Part shown: in pieces, positions 25,339-36,561 of the stretch | Numbering within the stretch: position 1 is the stretch's first letter | How the letters are laid out: each line of letters starts with the position of its first letter | Source: Stutzerimonas stutzeri | GTDB lineage: Bacteria > Pseudomonadota > Gammaproteobacteria > Pseudomonadales > Pseudomonadaceae | DNA length: 64,000 nt | Direction: 5' to 3' | Assembly (NCBI RefSeq): GCF_002890895.1 | Contig: NZ_POUL01000011.1 | Span: 1-64,000 of the forward strand | Notes under the pieces: generated by a model | Seen by the model: only the letters and a program-made list of their open reading frames with translations | Databases searched by the model: none | What the model was told of the DNA's origin: nothing | Program-made: the position numbers and the translations under genes

Positions 25339-26547
25339 ATGCAGCGGCTTTATCGTAAACGCATCGTCCTGGGCGTCGGCGGCGGCATCGCCGCTTACAA
25401 GAGCGCGGAGCTGGTACGCCGGCTACGCGACCAGGGCGCCGAAGTGCGCGTCGTGATGACCAGCGGCGGTCGTGAATTCATTACGCCGCTGACCCTCCAG
25501 GCCCTGTCCGGCCATCCTGTACATATGGATCTGCTCGACCCTGCTGCCGAAGCAGCCATGGGGCATATCGAACTGGCGCGCTGGGCCGATCTGGTACTGG
25601 TGGCGCCCGCAACTGCCGACTTGATGGCACGCCTGGCTCAGGGTGTCGCCAACGACCTGTTGACCACCCTCGTGCTCGCGACCAACGCACCGGTCGCGCT
25701 GGCGCCCGCAATGAATCAGGCCATGTGGGCGGATCCTGCCACCCAAGCCAACCGCGCACTGCTGGAGCAGCGAGGGATCCGCCTGTTCGGCCCCGCATCC
25801 GGCAGCCAGGCCTGCGGCGATGTCGGTCTCGGCCGTATGCTCGAAGCGGATGATCTGGCTCAGGCCGCTGCTGATTGTTTCGAACGCAGTCTGCTGACCG
25901 GAAAGCATCTTTTGATTACTGCCGGCCCGACTCAGGAAAACATCGATCCGGTGCGCTACATCACCAATCACAGCTCCGGGAAGATGGGGTTCGCCCTGGC
26001 CGAGGCCGCCGCCGAAGCCGGTGCACGCGTAACGCTGGTCGCCGGCCCGGTGTTTCTGCCAACCCCCGACCGCGTTCAACGCATCGATGTGGTAAGCGCC
26101 CGGGACATGCTTGCCGCGTGCGAAGCAGCGATACCGTGCGATCTGTTCATTGCCGCCGCAGCGGTTGCCGACTATCGGCCAGAAGTGGTCGCACCGCACA
26201 AATTGAAAAAAGACCCAACCAAGGGCGACGGCTTGCTTCTGCAGATGGTCCGCAACCCCGACATCCTTGCCACGCTGGCCGGGCGGGCAGACCGACCTTT
26301 CAGCGTCGGCTTCGCGGCCGAGACGGAAAACCTGCTGGAGTACGCCACGCGCAAACTGCGGGACAAGAACCTCGACCTCATCGTGGCCAACGATGTCGCC
26401 AACCCGAGCATTGGCTTCAACAGCGAAGAAAACGCCGTCACGGTGATTGACCGCCAGCAACACGAAACCCGCTTCAGCCAAGCCAGCAAGGGACATATCG
26501 CTCGCCAACTGATCGCCTTTATCGCCGACCGTTACCATCAGGCCTGA
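25339..26547 (+). CDS. coaBC: Bifunctional phosphopantothenoylcysteine decarboxylase/phosphopantothenate-cysteine ligase
   Basis: The product is 402 residues and performs two steps of coenzyme A synthesis. The N-terminal flavoprotein CoaC domain (about 1-180) shows [20 protein letters not shown], the PAMNQAMW motif and the [14 protein letters not shown] substrate clamp. The C-terminal CoaB domain shows [28 protein letters not shown] and [10 protein letters not shown]. Length is normal. It is divergent from radC and lies 2 bp before dut. Confidence 0.97.
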   Translation: MQRLYRKRIVLGVGGGIAAYKSAELVRRLRDQGAEVRVVMTSGGREFITPLTLQALSGHPVHMDLLDPAAEAAMGHIELARWADLVLVAPATADLMARLAQGVANDLLTTLVLATNAPVALAPAMNQAMWADPATQANRALLEQRGIRLFGPASGSQACGDVGLGRMLEADDLAQAAADCFERSLLTGKHLLITAGPTQENIDPVRYITNHSSGKMGFALAEAAAEAGARVTLVAGPVFLPTPDRVQRIDVVSARDMLAACEAAIPCDLFIAAAAVADYRPEVVAPHKLKKDPTKGDGLLLQMVRNPDILATLAGRADRPFSVGFAAETENLLEYATRKLRDKNLDLIVANDVANPSIGFNSEENAVTVIDRQQHETRFSQASKGHIARQLIAFIADRYHQA

Positions 26548-26549
26548 CC

Positions 26550-27005
26550 ATGCACAAACTTCAAGCGAAGATTCTCGACCCCCGTCTTGGCAAGGATTTC
26601 CCGCTGCCCGAGTACGCCACCAGCGGCTCTGCCGGACTCGATCTACGCGCCATGCTGCAAGCCGATACGACACTGGAGCCTGGGCAGACCTTGCTGATCC
26701 CTACCGGCCTGTCCATTCACATTGCCGACCCAAACCTCGCGGCGCTGGTCCTGCCGCGCTCTGGCCTCGGCCACAAGCATGGCATCGTGCTGGGCAATCT
26801 CGTCGGCCTGATCGACTCCGACTACCAGGGCGAGCTGATGGTCTCCTGCTGGAACCGCGGCCAGACCAGCTTCAACATCGCCATAGGAGAACGCATCGCC
26901 CAACTGATGCTGGTCCCGGTGATCCAAGCGCAGTTCGAACTGGTAAATGAGTTCGACAACAGTGAGCGTGGCGCCGGCGGCTTCGGCCACTCGGGCAGCC
27001 ACTGA
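26550..27005 (+). CDS. dut: Deoxyuridine 5'-triphosphate nucleotidohydrolase
   Basis: The product is 151 residues of the trimeric dUTPase family, which removes dUTP and supplies dUMP. Motifs in order: [28 protein letters not shown] (with the uracil pocket), [19 protein letters not shown], and the C-terminal flap [11 protein letters not shown]. It follows coaBC by 2 bp and precedes algC by 40 bp, so the three may share a transcript. Confidence 0.97.
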   Translation: MHKLQAKILDPRLGKDFPLPEYATSGSAGLDLRAMLQADTTLEPGQTLLIPTGLSIHIADPNLAALVLPRSGLGHKHGIVLGNLVGLIDSDYQGELMVSCWNRGQTSFNIAIGERIAQLMLVPVIQAQFELVNEFDNSERGAGGFGHSGSH

Positions 27006-27045
27006 GATAGTTCTCGCCTTTTTTCAGGACGAACCGAGGGGCTCC

Positions 27046-29631
27046 ATGAAACTCTTCAAGCGCACCGCCAAGGACGACACCGTTCTCAATCCTGCCGATG
27101 CCGCCGCACCCCGCCCGCGCCGAAGCGTCGGCCTTAAGACCCTCGCACCCGGCCTGATCCCAGGACTGCTGGGCTTTGTGGTGGCGGGTGCGTTGCTTTG
27201 GACTGCCCAACAGAGCAGTCAACAGCAGCAAGCCAGCACGCTTGCCGAGGCATGGGGCCAAAGTCAGGCTTCGGCGATCAATCAGGCCCTGCGCCAACTG
27301 GCCGAAGACACGCGCGCCGCCGCCAGCGATCCGCAACTGCTCGAGGCGCTGCGCAGCGAACAGCCGCAGCAGATACGCGCCGTCGAACGTGAGCTGAACT
27401 ATCGGGACGGCGTCATCGATGCCCACCTCAGCCTTCGCGGCCAGGCGCGAACGGATGCCGGCCGGCCCGGGCCCCTGAATTTTGCCGCGCTGGATATGCT
27501 GCAGCGCGCCGAAAATGGGCAAACGCCTGCTACCGAAGCCTTCAAGGTTGGGTCACGCTGGCTGCTCTACAGCGCCGCCGCATTGCGCCCGAGCCCTGAG
27601 CAGCCGGTTCAGGGCACACTGCTGCTGGTCACCAGCCTGGAACGCTTCCTGGCGACCCTGCCGCAGCTGCCAAGCGAAGCCGGGCAGCTGCGGCTGGTTC
27701 AAGAATTCAGCGGCGCCCCGACACAGTTGCTGGTGCAGCGTGGCGGAGCGGGACTGGACGGTTCCGCGATAGACCTGCCGAGCAACAACCCGAACTGGAA
27801 GATCAGTTTCCTGCCGGCACCGGCGCTTGGCGCAGGGGGCCTTTCGCCAGTACTCGTCCTAGTGGCGGCGCTGGCGGCATTGTTCGGCTTGCTGCTCGGC
27901 CTGCAGGCAGTGCTTAGCGCACAGCAACGGAGGCTTCGCGAAGATGTCTTGCATCTGGGCCAGATGGTTCAGGAACTCTCCAACGGCAAGACCATCAAAA
28001 CACCGACTTTGAGCCTGCCAGCGCTTGATGCACTGGCGAAAAGCCTGGTCCGATTGCGACTTCGCGCCGCCGGAGTGGCGTCGACCAAAGCACCGACCAC
28101 AGAGCAGGCCGCGGTCACGCAACCCCCATCTACCGAATATGTCGACCCTCTTTTCCAGGACACCGACATTCTCGATATCGACATTCTCGACGAGGACCAG
28201 GACTGGCTTGGCCTCGATACCAAGGAGCGAGAAACTGCAATGAGCGCCGCTAAAGCCCCGCAACTGCCTGCAAGCATCTTCCGCGCCTACGACATCCGTG
28301 GCGTGGTCGGCGACAGCCTGACCACCGAAACCGCGTATTGGATAGGCCGGGCAGTAGGGTCCGAAAGCCTGGCTCAGGGCGAGCCAAATGTATCAGTCGG
28401 CCGCGACGGACGCCTGTCCGGCCCTGAGTTGGTCCAGCACCTGATCCAAGGGTTGGTGGACAGCGGCTGCAGCGTCAGCGACGTCGGCATGGTCCCGACC
28501 CCAGTGCTCTACTACGCCGCCAATGTTCTGGCCGGAAAATCCGGCGTGATGCTCACCGGCAGCCACAACCCGCCTGACTACAACGGCTTCAAGATCGTCA
28601 TTGCGGGCGACACCCTCGCCAACGAGCAGATCCAGGCGCTACGCCAGCGCATCGAAACCGGCAACCTCAGCGAAGGTGTCGGCCAGGCCGAACAGGTCGA
28701 CGTGCTGGAAAGCTACTTCAAGCGAATCCGCGACGATATCGCCGTGGCCAAGCCGATGAAGGTGGTGGTGGACTGCGGCAACGGCGTTGCAGGCGTCATC
28801 GCGCCGCAACTCATTGAAGCCCTGGGCTGCAAGGTCATTCCGCTGTTCTGCGAGGTCGATGGCAATTTCCCCAACCATCACCCGGACCCAGGCAAGCTGG
28901 AGAACCTCGAGGATCTGATCGCCAAGGTGAAATCAGAGAATGCAGACCTCGGTCTGGCCTTCGACGGCGACGGCGATCGCGTCGGCGTGGTGACCAATGC
29001 GGGCAGCGTAGTATTCCCCGACCGCCTGCTGATGCTGTTCGCCAAGGATGTCGTGTCGCGCAACCCCGGCGCCGACATCATCTTCGACGTCAAATGCACA
29101 CGCCGCCTGACACCGCTAATCAGTGGCTACGGCGGTCGTCCGGTCATGTGGAAGACCGGGCACTCACTGATCAAGAAGAAAATGAAGGAAACCGGTGCGC
29201 TGCTCGCTGGCGAGATGAGCGGACACATCTTTTTCAAGGAGCGCTGGTACGGCTTCGATGACGGCATCTACAGTGCCGTGCGCCTGCTTGAGATCCTCAG
29301 CCAGGACAAGCGCAACGCGGAGCAGGTCTTCTCGGCTTTCCCGAACGATATCTCGACACCCGAGATCAATATTCAGGTCACCGAAGAAAGCAAGTTCACC
29401 ATCATCGAGTCGCTGCATCGCGACGCCCATTGGGGCGACGCCAACATCACCACCCTCGACGGTGTGCGGGTCGATTACCCGAAAGGCTGGGGCCTGGTGC
29501 GCGCCTCGAACACTACTCCGGTACTGGTGCTGCGTTTTGAAGCCGAAACCGAGGCAGAACTCAAGCGCATACAGGACGTCTTCCGCGCCCAGCTCTATAC
29601 TGTCGCGCCTGATCTCACCCTGCCGTTCTGA
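27046..29631 (+). CDS. algC: Phosphomannomutase/phosphoglucomutase AlgC, long membrane-anchored form
   Basis: The product is 861 residues. Residues 1-398 form an N-terminal extension with two membrane helices (about 33-50 and 265-290) enclosing a periplasmic sensor-like region, then a low-complexity acidic linker. Residues 399-861 form the classical 463-residue mutase: RAYDIRGVVGDS, TGSHNPP with phosphoserine 506 (Ser108 of the short form), AFDGDGDRVG with metal-binding Asp residues near 640, and GWGLVRASNTTPVL near the end. It converts mannose- and glucose-6-phosphates to 1-phosphates for LPS and polysaccharide synthesis. ATG 27046 follows GAGGGG. Confidence 0.92.
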   Translation: MKLFKRTAKDDTVLNPADAAAPRPRRSVGLKTLAPGLIPGLLGFVVAGALLWTAQQSSQQQQASTLAEAWGQSQASAINQALRQLAEDTRAAASDPQLLEALRSEQPQQIRAVERELNYRDGVIDAHLSLRGQARTDAGRPGPLNFAALDMLQRAENGQTPATEAFKVGSRWLLYSAAALRPSPEQPVQGTLLLVTSLERFLATLPQLPSEAGQLRLVQEFSGAPTQLLVQRGGAGLDGSAIDLPSNNPNWKISFLPAPALGAGGLSPVLVLVAALAALFGLLLGLQAVLSAQQRRLREDVLHLGQMVQELSNGKTIKTPTLSLPALDALAKSLVRLRLRAAGVASTKAPTTEQAAVTQPPSTEYVDPLFQDTDILDIDILDEDQDWLGLDTKERETAMSAAKAPQLPASIFRAYDIRGVVGDSLTTETAYWIGRAVGSESLAQGEPNVSVGRDGRLSGPELVQHLIQGLVDSGCSVSDVGMVPTPVLYYAANVLAGKSGVMLTGSHNPPDYNGFKIVIAGDTLANEQIQALRQRIETGNLSEGVGQAEQVDVLESYFKRIRDDIAVAKPMKVVVDCGNGVAGVIAPQLIEALGCKVIPLFCEVDGNFPNHHPDPGKLENLEDLIAKVKSENADLGLAFDGDGDRVGVVTNAGSVVFPDRLLMLFAKDVVSRNPGADIIFDVKCTRRLTPLISGYGGRPVMWKTGHSLIKKKMKETGALLAGEMSGHIFFKERWYGFDDGIYSAVRLLEILSQDKRNAEQVFSAFPNDISTPEINIQVTEESKFTIIESLHRDAHWGDANITTLDGVRVDYPKGWGLVRASNTTPVLVLRFEAETEAELKRIQDVFRAQLYTVAPDLTLPF
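28222..28242 (+). promoter_or_regulatory. Internal ribosome-binding site and ATG for a short AlgC
   Basis: AAGGAG at 28222-28227 lies 12 bases before an in-frame ATG at 28240. Initiation here would yield a soluble 463-residue mutase starting MSAAKAPQLPASIF, the length and N-terminus of classical P. aeruginosa AlgC. Spacing is long, so initiation strength is uncertain. Confidence 0.5.
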
Positions 29632-30561
<930 letters not shown>

Positions 30562-30571
30562 AAAAGCCATG

Positions 30572-30612
30572 AAAAAGCCCGGCTTCTCGGATGAAAAGCC
30601 GGGCTTTTTTCG
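30572..30612. terminator. Bidirectional terminator between argB and the DUF4124 gene
   Basis: AAAAAGCCCGGCTT and AAAAGCCGGGCTTTTTT form a long stem with A and T runs on either side, suitable for termination from both convergent genes. Confidence 0.92.
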
Positions 30613-30628
30613 TCGGGCTTTGGTCCTG

Positions 30629-31213
30629 CTACTCCGACTGACCGAGCAACTCGGCCACTCGCTCACGCTCCCGACCGTAGCTCACTTCGGCCTGCTTTCG
30701 GGTTTGCTTGTAGCGTTCGACATCCCGTCTCAGGCTGGCCTGCTCTTTGGCGAGGTTGTCGATCTGTACGAGTAGTTGCTCGGGCACTTTCCGACCAGCA
30801 CGTTCATGATTGGCCGCTTGGCTCTGCAGGTTCGCCTGTTGCGTCCGCAGAGACTGGAGGTTGCCGCGGGTGATACCGATAATGCTGTCGAGTTCTGACA
30901 GCCTGCGCGCCTTGGCACGCTCCACATCAGCGACACTGGCATACAGTCTCAGCAACTGTGCATCAGTCTCAGCTCGGGCTTTGGCTTCCAGCAGCAGTTT
31001 GCGTTCCTGCGCTGTCGGCGCTGGTGGCACAACCTGCGTCACGCGGCCCTGGTCGTTGAGGACTTCATAACCGCGACCAATGAACTGCGGCGGCACACCA
31101 TGTCGATCAAGGACCACAACGCCCTTGTCATCGACATACCGATACAGCTCAGCCTGCGCAGCCGTCGAGGCCAGTAAACCCAACAGCAACAGTGCGCTGT
31201 TCCCTATTCGCAT
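30629..31213 (-). CDS. DUF4124-domain periplasmic protein with coiled coil
   Basis: The product is 194 residues. A signal peptide (1-21, ending AQA) leads to a DUF4124 module (about 22-60, ELYRYVDDKGVVVLDRHGVP). The remainder is a charged coiled coil (about 70-190) rich in Glu, Arg and Gln. Role unknown; such proteins are common in pseudomonads and are thought to act at the cell wall. ATG 31213 is the obvious start. Confidence 0.85.
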   Translation of the reverse strand: MRIGNSALLLLGLLASTAAQAELYRYVDDKGVVVLDRHGVPPQFIGRGYEVLNDQGRVTQVVPPAPTAQERKLLLEAKARAETDAQLLRLYASVADVERAKARRLSELDSIIGITRGNLQSLRTQQANLQSQAANHERAGRKVPEQLLVQIDNLAKEQASLRRDVERYKQTRKQAEVSYGRERERVAELLGQSE

Positions 31214-31594
31214 ACTTCAGCCTCTACCGTATCGGTGCGTGCGGCACTGCGAGCCCCAAATGCCTGTTTCTTCTTAATGCCGAAGGGTCTCAGCTTATAC
31301 AAACCTCGTCACAGTTGCGCAGCAATAAGCACACCAACTGCGCGGACCTGCCCTTTGGTTTGCATAAGCAAGCGGTCAAGCGTGAGTCGCAAGGTGCTTG
31401 GCTGGGCACCGCTCGCCTGAAGCGGTCCGACCAATTACACTCGGGAGGCCGGCCGGCTACGACAGCAACGCACTGACGACCGCTTTTGGACGCCGGACCA
31501 GCCACAATTGGTCAGTAACTGACAAAAAGCAGAACGTCGGAAATAGCGTTGATCAGGTCAACCTATCAGGCCTGACCGGCCGAGCACGCAGTTC
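31214..31594. other. Intergenic region with dyads, no gene recognised
   Basis: No convincing ORF or RNA gene was seen in 381 bp. A perfect 13-bp palindrome GTCAGT-a-ACTGAC lies at 31511-31523. GACCAATT at 31429-31436 is inverted as AATTGGTC at 31506-31513. These could be regulatory elements for the minus-strand DUF4124 gene or part of the pyrE 3' end. Confidence 0.45.
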
Positions 31595-32236
31595 TCAAAT
31601 GCCATATTGATCGCGATACGCTTGGACGGCAGGTAAGTGCCGCTTGAGCTGCTCATCCTGTCCCAGGAACTCCAGCACCTGAGTGAGAGAAACTATGCTC
31701 ACGACGGGCATGCCATAGTCCTGCTCTACTTCTTGAATGGCAGACAGCTGACCCTGGCCCCGCTCCTGTCGATTCAGCGCAATCAGCACGCCAGCGGCTT
31801 GCGCACCCTGGGCCTGAATGATCTGCATGACTTCGCGAATAGCGGTCCCTGCGGTGATCACATCATCGACGATCAGCACGCGACCATTAAGAGGCGCGCC
31901 GACCAACGTACCTCCTTCGCCATGGTCCTTGGCTTCCTTGCGGTTAAAACACCAAGGCAGGTCACGCTGGTGATGCTCCGCCAGGGAGATGGCCGTTGCC
32001 GCCGCCAGAGGAATACCTTTGTAGGCTGGCCCGAAGATCACATCGAAATCGATGCCGCTGTCGGCAACAGCTGCGGCGTAAAAGCGGCCCAATTGTGCCA
32101 GCGCCGCGCCACTGTCGAACAATCCGGCGTTGAAGAAGTAGGGGCTGGTGCGCCCGGACTTCAAGGTGAACTCACCGAAGCGCAAAACCCCGCGCTCGAT
32201 GGCGAAGCGAATGAACTCGCGCTGATACGCCTGCAT
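31595..32236 (-). CDS. pyrE: Orotate phosphoribosyltransferase
   Basis: The product is 213 residues and makes OMP from orotate and PRPP in pyrimidine synthesis. Seen: [18 protein letters not shown] near residue 24, [10 protein letters not shown] near residue 70, [13 protein letters not shown] as the catalytic loop near residue 98, and the PRPP motif [13 protein letters not shown] near residue 122. Full length. It is divergent from crc, an arrangement I recall from P. aeruginosa. Confidence 0.97.
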   Translation of the reverse strand: MQAYQREFIRFAIERGVLRFGEFTLKSGRTSPYFFNAGLFDSGAALAQLGRFYAAAVADSGIDFDVIFGPAYKGIPLAAATAISLAEHHQRDLPWCFNRKEAKDHGEGGTLVGAPLNGRVLIVDDVITAGTAIREVMQIIQAQGAQAAGVLIALNRQERGQGQLSAIQEVEQDYGMPVVSIVSLTQVLEFLGQDEQLKRHLPAVQAYRDQYGI

Positions 32237-32320
32237 GAAGAATATTCCCGGAAGACACTGATTTAGCTAATTGCAAAGAGCTTGGGTTATCATACACGCA
32301 CGTGTTTTTAGGGGCCATTT

Positions 32321-33100
32321 ATGCGGATCATCAGCGTCAACGTGAATGGCATTCAAGCGGCGGCGCAGCGGGGTTTGCTCAGCTGGCTGCAAGCGCAGAA
32401 TGCCGATGTCATCTGCCTGCAGGATACCCGCGCCTCCGTAGTAGAACTCGACGATCCGGCCTACCAGCTTGACGGCTATTTTCTCTATACCGTCGATGCT
32501 GAAATCCCCGAACAGGGCGGTGTCGCGCTGTACTCCAGGCTGCAGCCGAAGGCTGTGATCATGGGCCTCGGATTCGAAACTGCCGACCGTTACGGCCGTT
32601 ATCTGCAGGCCGACTTCGATAAGGTCAGCATCGCCACGCTGCTATTGCCAACCGGCCGTGGCGGGGATGAAGACCTAAATCAGAAATTCAAATTCATGGA
32701 CGATTTCGCCCATTACCTCGACAAGCAGCGCCGCAAGCGTCGCGAATATATCTATTGCGGCTCACTATACGTCGCGCATCAGAAGCTGGATGTGAAGAAC
32801 TGGCGCGACTGCCAGCAGGCGACTGGCTTTCTAGCGCCCGAGCGTGCGTGGCTGGATGAGATTTTTGGCAACATGGGTTACATCGATGCGCTGCGCGAAG
32901 TCACTCGAGAGGGCGATCTCTACAGCTGGTGGCCCGATACCGAGCAGGCTCAGATGCTCAACCTCGGCTGGCGATTCGATTATCAAATCCTGACATCCGG
33001 CATGCGCCGTTTCGTCCGTAACGCCCGCCTGCCGCGCCAGCCGCGCTTCTCCCAGCACGCCCCATTGGTCGTGGATTACGACTGGACGCTGAGCCTCTAA
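32321..33100 (+). CDS. crc: Catabolite repression control protein Crc
   Basis: The product is 259 residues with an exonuclease III fold. The catalytic positions are degenerate: QDTRAS replaces QETK, CGSLYVAH replaces CGDFN, and FSQHAPL replaces SDHxP. This agrees with published data that Crc lacks nuclease activity and instead works with Hfq to repress translation of catabolic mRNAs. ATG 32321 starts MRIISVNVNGIQAA. Position next to pyrE supports the identification over a true exonuclease III. Confidence 0.96.
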   Translation: MRIISVNVNGIQAAAQRGLLSWLQAQNADVICLQDTRASVVELDDPAYQLDGYFLYTVDAEIPEQGGVALYSRLQPKAVIMGLGFETADRYGRYLQADFDKVSIATLLLPTGRGGDEDLNQKFKFMDDFAHYLDKQRRKRREYIYCGSLYVAHQKLDVKNWRDCQQATGFLAPERAWLDEIFGNMGYIDALREVTREGDLYSWWPDTEQAQMLNLGWRFDYQILTSGMRRFVRNARLPRQPRFSQHAPLVVDYDWTLSL

Positions 33101-33110
33101 CTACTTAACA

Positions 33111-33137
33111 AGCACGCGCCCGACCTAGGCGCGCGCT
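33111..33137. terminator. Hairpin between crc and the DUF4870 gene
   Basis: AGCACGCGCC-cgaccta-GGCGCGCGCT pairs over 10 positions with one G-U. It lies between convergent genes, 10 bp after crc. No T-run follows, so it may stabilise ends rather than terminate. Confidence 0.4.
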
Positions 33138-33161
33138 GGCTGGGACAATCTGAGCTAAACC

Positions 33162-33530
33162 CTATTTAACGATCCGCCAACAGAACGGATAACGATAGGG
33201 TTTGCCCTCGTTGGCACGGATGCCAGCAATCACAACCAGTACCAGAGCTACCACGCTGATCAGCGCCATTAGCGGAAAACCGATCAGTATCCAGGCCAAC
33301 ACACCACAGATCATCAGCAAGATACTGAAGGTGATCTGAAAGTTCAGTGCCTCCTTGCCCTGCTCATCGACGAACGGATCCATATCCTTCTTCAGCTGCC
33401 AGACGATCAACGGCCCCAGGACGTTGCCGATCATTGGCACCAGAAACCAGAAGAACGCCGAGTAATGACAGAACATGGCCCATTGCCGCGCTTGGGCAGA
33501 CGGTACCGGAATCAATTCTTGGTCAGACAT
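33162..33530 (-). CDS. DUF4870 membrane protein
   Basis: The product is 122 residues with three hydrophobic helices. The DUF4870 pattern is clear: AMFCHYSAFFWFLVPMIGNV, then GPLIVWQLKKDMDPFVDEQG and KEALNFQITFSI. Function unknown. It precedes nothing else on its strand; rph ends upstream at 33547, 16 bp from its start, so it may be co-transcribed with rph. Confidence 0.9.
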   Translation of the reverse strand: MSDQELIPVPSAQARQWAMFCHYSAFFWFLVPMIGNVLGPLIVWQLKKDMDPFVDEQGKEALNFQITFSILLMICGVLAWILIGFPLMALISVVALVLVVIAGIRANEGKPYRYPFCWRIVK

Positions 33531-33546
33531 GGCGTTCTCCTTCTGA

Positions 33547-34269
33547 TTAGTCGGCTAGCGCGGCCTGCTGCAGAGCGAACAGCTCCTGCATACCGGCCTG
33601 AGCCAAACCAAGCATGGCATTGAGCTCATCCGGCTGGAACGGCGCGCCCTCTGCGGTGCCCTGCACCTCGATAAAACCGCCGCCGCTGGTCATCACCACG
33701 TTGAGGTCCGTCTCGGCGGCCGAATCCTCCAGGTAATCAAGATCCAGGACCGGCTCACCTTGATACATCCCTACCGAGACAGCCGCGACCATCTGCTTGA
33801 GAGGATCGCCGCCCTTCAACCCGCCGCGCTTCTTCAGCAACTTCAGCGCATCGACCAGCGCCACCATCGCTCCGGTAATTGATGCAGTACGCGTACCGCC
33901 GTCCGCCTGTATCACGTCGCAGTCGATATAGATGGTGTTCTCGCCCAGCTTGCTCATGTCCAGCGATGCCCGCAGCGAACGGCCGATCAATCGCTGGATT
34001 TCCAGGGTGCGCCCGCCCTGCTTTCCGCGACTGGCTTCACGCTGGTTACGCTCGCCAGTAGCTCGCGGCAACATGCCGTATTCCGCAGTTAGCCAGCCCT
34101 GCCCCTGCCCCTTGAGGAAGCGCGGCACGCCATTCTCGATACTGGCGGTACAAATCACCTTGGTGTCGCCGAACTCCACCAGAACCGAACCCTCGGCGTG
34201 CTTGGTGTAGTTGCGAGTAATGCGGATCGATCGCAGCTGATCGGCAGCGCGGCCACTGGGACGCTTCAT
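33547..34269 (-). CDS. rph: Ribonuclease PH
   Basis: The product is 240 residues, a phosphorolytic 3'-exoribonuclease that trims tRNA ends. Seen: [20 protein letters not shown] near residue 27 (EGS), the [20 protein letters not shown] loop, IGRSLRA with phosphate-binding Arg, and [20 protein letters not shown]. Full length and intact. Divergent from yicC. Confidence 0.97.
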   Translation of the reverse strand: MKRPSGRAADQLRSIRITRNYTKHAEGSVLVEFGDTKVICTASIENGVPRFLKGQGQGWLTAEYGMLPRATGERNQREASRGKQGGRTLEIQRLIGRSLRASLDMSKLGENTIYIDCDVIQADGGTRTASITGAMVALVDALKLLKKRGGLKGGDPLKQMVAAVSVGMYQGEPVLDLDYLEDSAAETDLNVVMTSGGGFIEVQGTAEGAPFQPDELNAMLGLAQAGMQELFALQQAALAD

Positions 34270-34483
34270 GAGGCTTTCCTGATTCTGAGTGAATTGACCT
34301 GCATTATAGAGGCCTGACCTACGGTAAGGGCCACCGTCAAGCCACTCGACTCACGAGCCAGCGACTGAATCGAGCACCCCACTCGCCAAACGGCCTTGAC
34401 GGCAGTTAACGACGCACCGGCGTCACTGACCGCGTTTTCCTTTACAATCCTCCGCCTTTCGCCACCGTATCGAGAGGTTTCCC

Positions 34484-35347
34484 ATGATCTACAGCATGAC
34501 CGCTTTCGCCCGTGCCGAGCAGGCCGGCGAGCACGGCACCCTGAGCTGGGAGATCCGCTCGGTCAATCACCGTTATCTTGAACCGCACCTGCGCCTGCCC
34601 GAGTCCTTCCGCGACCTCGAAGGCGCCATTCGCGAAGCACTGCGCAAGGGGCTATCCCGCGGCAAGATCGAATGCACCCTGCGCTTTGCCGAAGATGCAG
34701 CAGGTCGCTCCATGCAGGTCGATCACCAACGGGCAGGCCAGCTGATCGCTGCCGCTGAAAGCGTCGCGGCAATGATTAAACAGCCCGCGCCGCTGAACCC
34801 GCTGGAGATTCTCTCCTGGCCAGGCGTGCTGGTCGGCGACGCTGCGGACCCGCAAGCACTCAACAACACCGCTCTGCAGTTGTTTCATCAGGCGCTGGAG
34901 CAGATGAAAGCCGGCCGCCTGCGCGAAGGCGAAGAACTTGCCCGCCTGATCAACGAACGCCTTGATGTTATCGGCACGGAAACCGCCACACTCCGCAGCC
35001 AGGTTCCACAGATGCTCGCGGCGCAGCGTCAGAAACTGCTGGACCGCTGCGTGGAAATGCGCGCCGAGCTGGATCCTCAGCGCCTTGAGCAAGAGCTTGT
35101 GATGCTGGCGCAGAAGAGCGACGTGGCCGAAGAGCTTGATCGTCTTGGCACCCACGTCACTGAAGTACGCCGCGTTTTGAAGTCCGGCGGAGCGGCCGGT
35201 CGCCGTCTGGATTTTCTCATGCAGGAACTCAACCGCGAAGCCAACACACTGGGCTCCAAGGCATTCGACACGCGCAGCACCCAGGCAGCGGTCAATCTCA
35301 AGGTACTGATCGAGCAGATGCGCGAGCAGGTCCAGAACATCGAATAG
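34484..35347 (+). CDS. yicC: YicC family endoribonuclease
   Basis: The product is 287 residues with the YicC N-terminal domain (IYSMTAFARAEQAGEHGTLS) and the DUF1732 C-terminal domain (LDFLMQELNREANTLGSKAF). Homologues in E. coli and Bacillus have been reported as endoribonucleases affecting RNA turnover. ATG 34484 is standard. It is divergent from rph and 70 bp before gmk, the typical order. Confidence 0.94.
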   Translation: MIYSMTAFARAEQAGEHGTLSWEIRSVNHRYLEPHLRLPESFRDLEGAIREALRKGLSRGKIECTLRFAEDAAGRSMQVDHQRAGQLIAAAESVAAMIKQPAPLNPLEILSWPGVLVGDAADPQALNNTALQLFHQALEQMKAGRLREGEELARLINERLDVIGTETATLRSQVPQMLAAQRQKLLDRCVEMRAELDPQRLEQELVMLAQKSDVAEELDRLGTHVTEVRRVLKSGGAAGRRLDFLMQELNREANTLGSKAFDTRSTQAAVNLKVLIEQMREQVQNIE

Positions 35348-35393
35348 CAACTAAGCTTGGCCTACTCGACGGGCCAAGACCGCCAGATCCTAG

Positions 35394-36038
<645 letters not shown>

Positions 36039-36093
36039 AAGCGGCGACTGCAAAACTGTAAACAATGTGGGGGGCGGCTGGCGCCGACGAGCG

Positions 36094-36114
36094 GCAGAAG
36101 CCTCGCGCTTCTGC
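36094..36114 (+). terminator. Hairpin in the gmk-rpoZ interval
   Basis: GCAGAAG-cctcgcg-CTTCTGC is a perfect 7-bp stem 55 bp after gmk, followed by only TTGAGC. It may be a weak terminator or an RNA 3'-end element before the rpoZ promoter. Confidence 0.35.
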
Positions 36115-36237
36115 TTGAGCCTGGATGCCCGGAGCGGCTTTGCGCTTTTACCGCTTCCCTATTGGCTGGTGATTTTTTAGACTATCCCGTCCGCTCGCCC
36201 ATTCGGGCACGCTTTACCGTTATTGATGAGGAACACC

Positions 36238-36501
36238 ATGGCCCGCGTTACCGTTGAAGATTGCCTGGACAACGTAGATAACCGCTTCGAGCTGGTCATG
36301 CTCGCGACCAAGCGCTCGCGCCAACTGGCCACCGGTGGCAAAGAGCCCAAGGTAGCCTGGGAAAATGACAAGCCGACCGTCGTGGCACTGCGTGAAATCG
36401 CTTCTGGCCTGGTGGACTATGACGTCATCGCTCAGGACGACATCGTCGACGACGAACCGCTGTTCGTTCAGTACGAGGAAGAGCCCAACGAGGCCCTCTG
36501 A
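36238..36501 (+). CDS. rpoZ: RNA polymerase omega subunit
   Basis: The product is 87 residues. The omega signature is seen in [20 protein letters not shown] and [12 protein letters not shown], followed by the acidic C-terminus. ATG 36238 has GAGGA upstream; an in-frame ATG at 36223 is less likely. Omega aids RNA polymerase assembly and ppGpp response; spoT follows 60 bp downstream. Confidence 0.97.
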   Translation: MARVTVEDCLDNVDNRFELVMLATKRSRQLATGGKEPKVAWENDKPTVVALREIASGLVDYDVIAQDDIVDDEPLFVQYEEEPNEAL

Positions 36502-36561
36502 TTAAATGCCAGGTCGAAGTCGAACCGCAGTCACAGTGCAGCGCCGGCGAGGAGCAATTCC

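Noticed and set aside
32321..33100. Active exonuclease III
   Set aside because: Metal and catalytic residues are replaced at three motifs and the neighbour is pyrE, so Crc is the better call.
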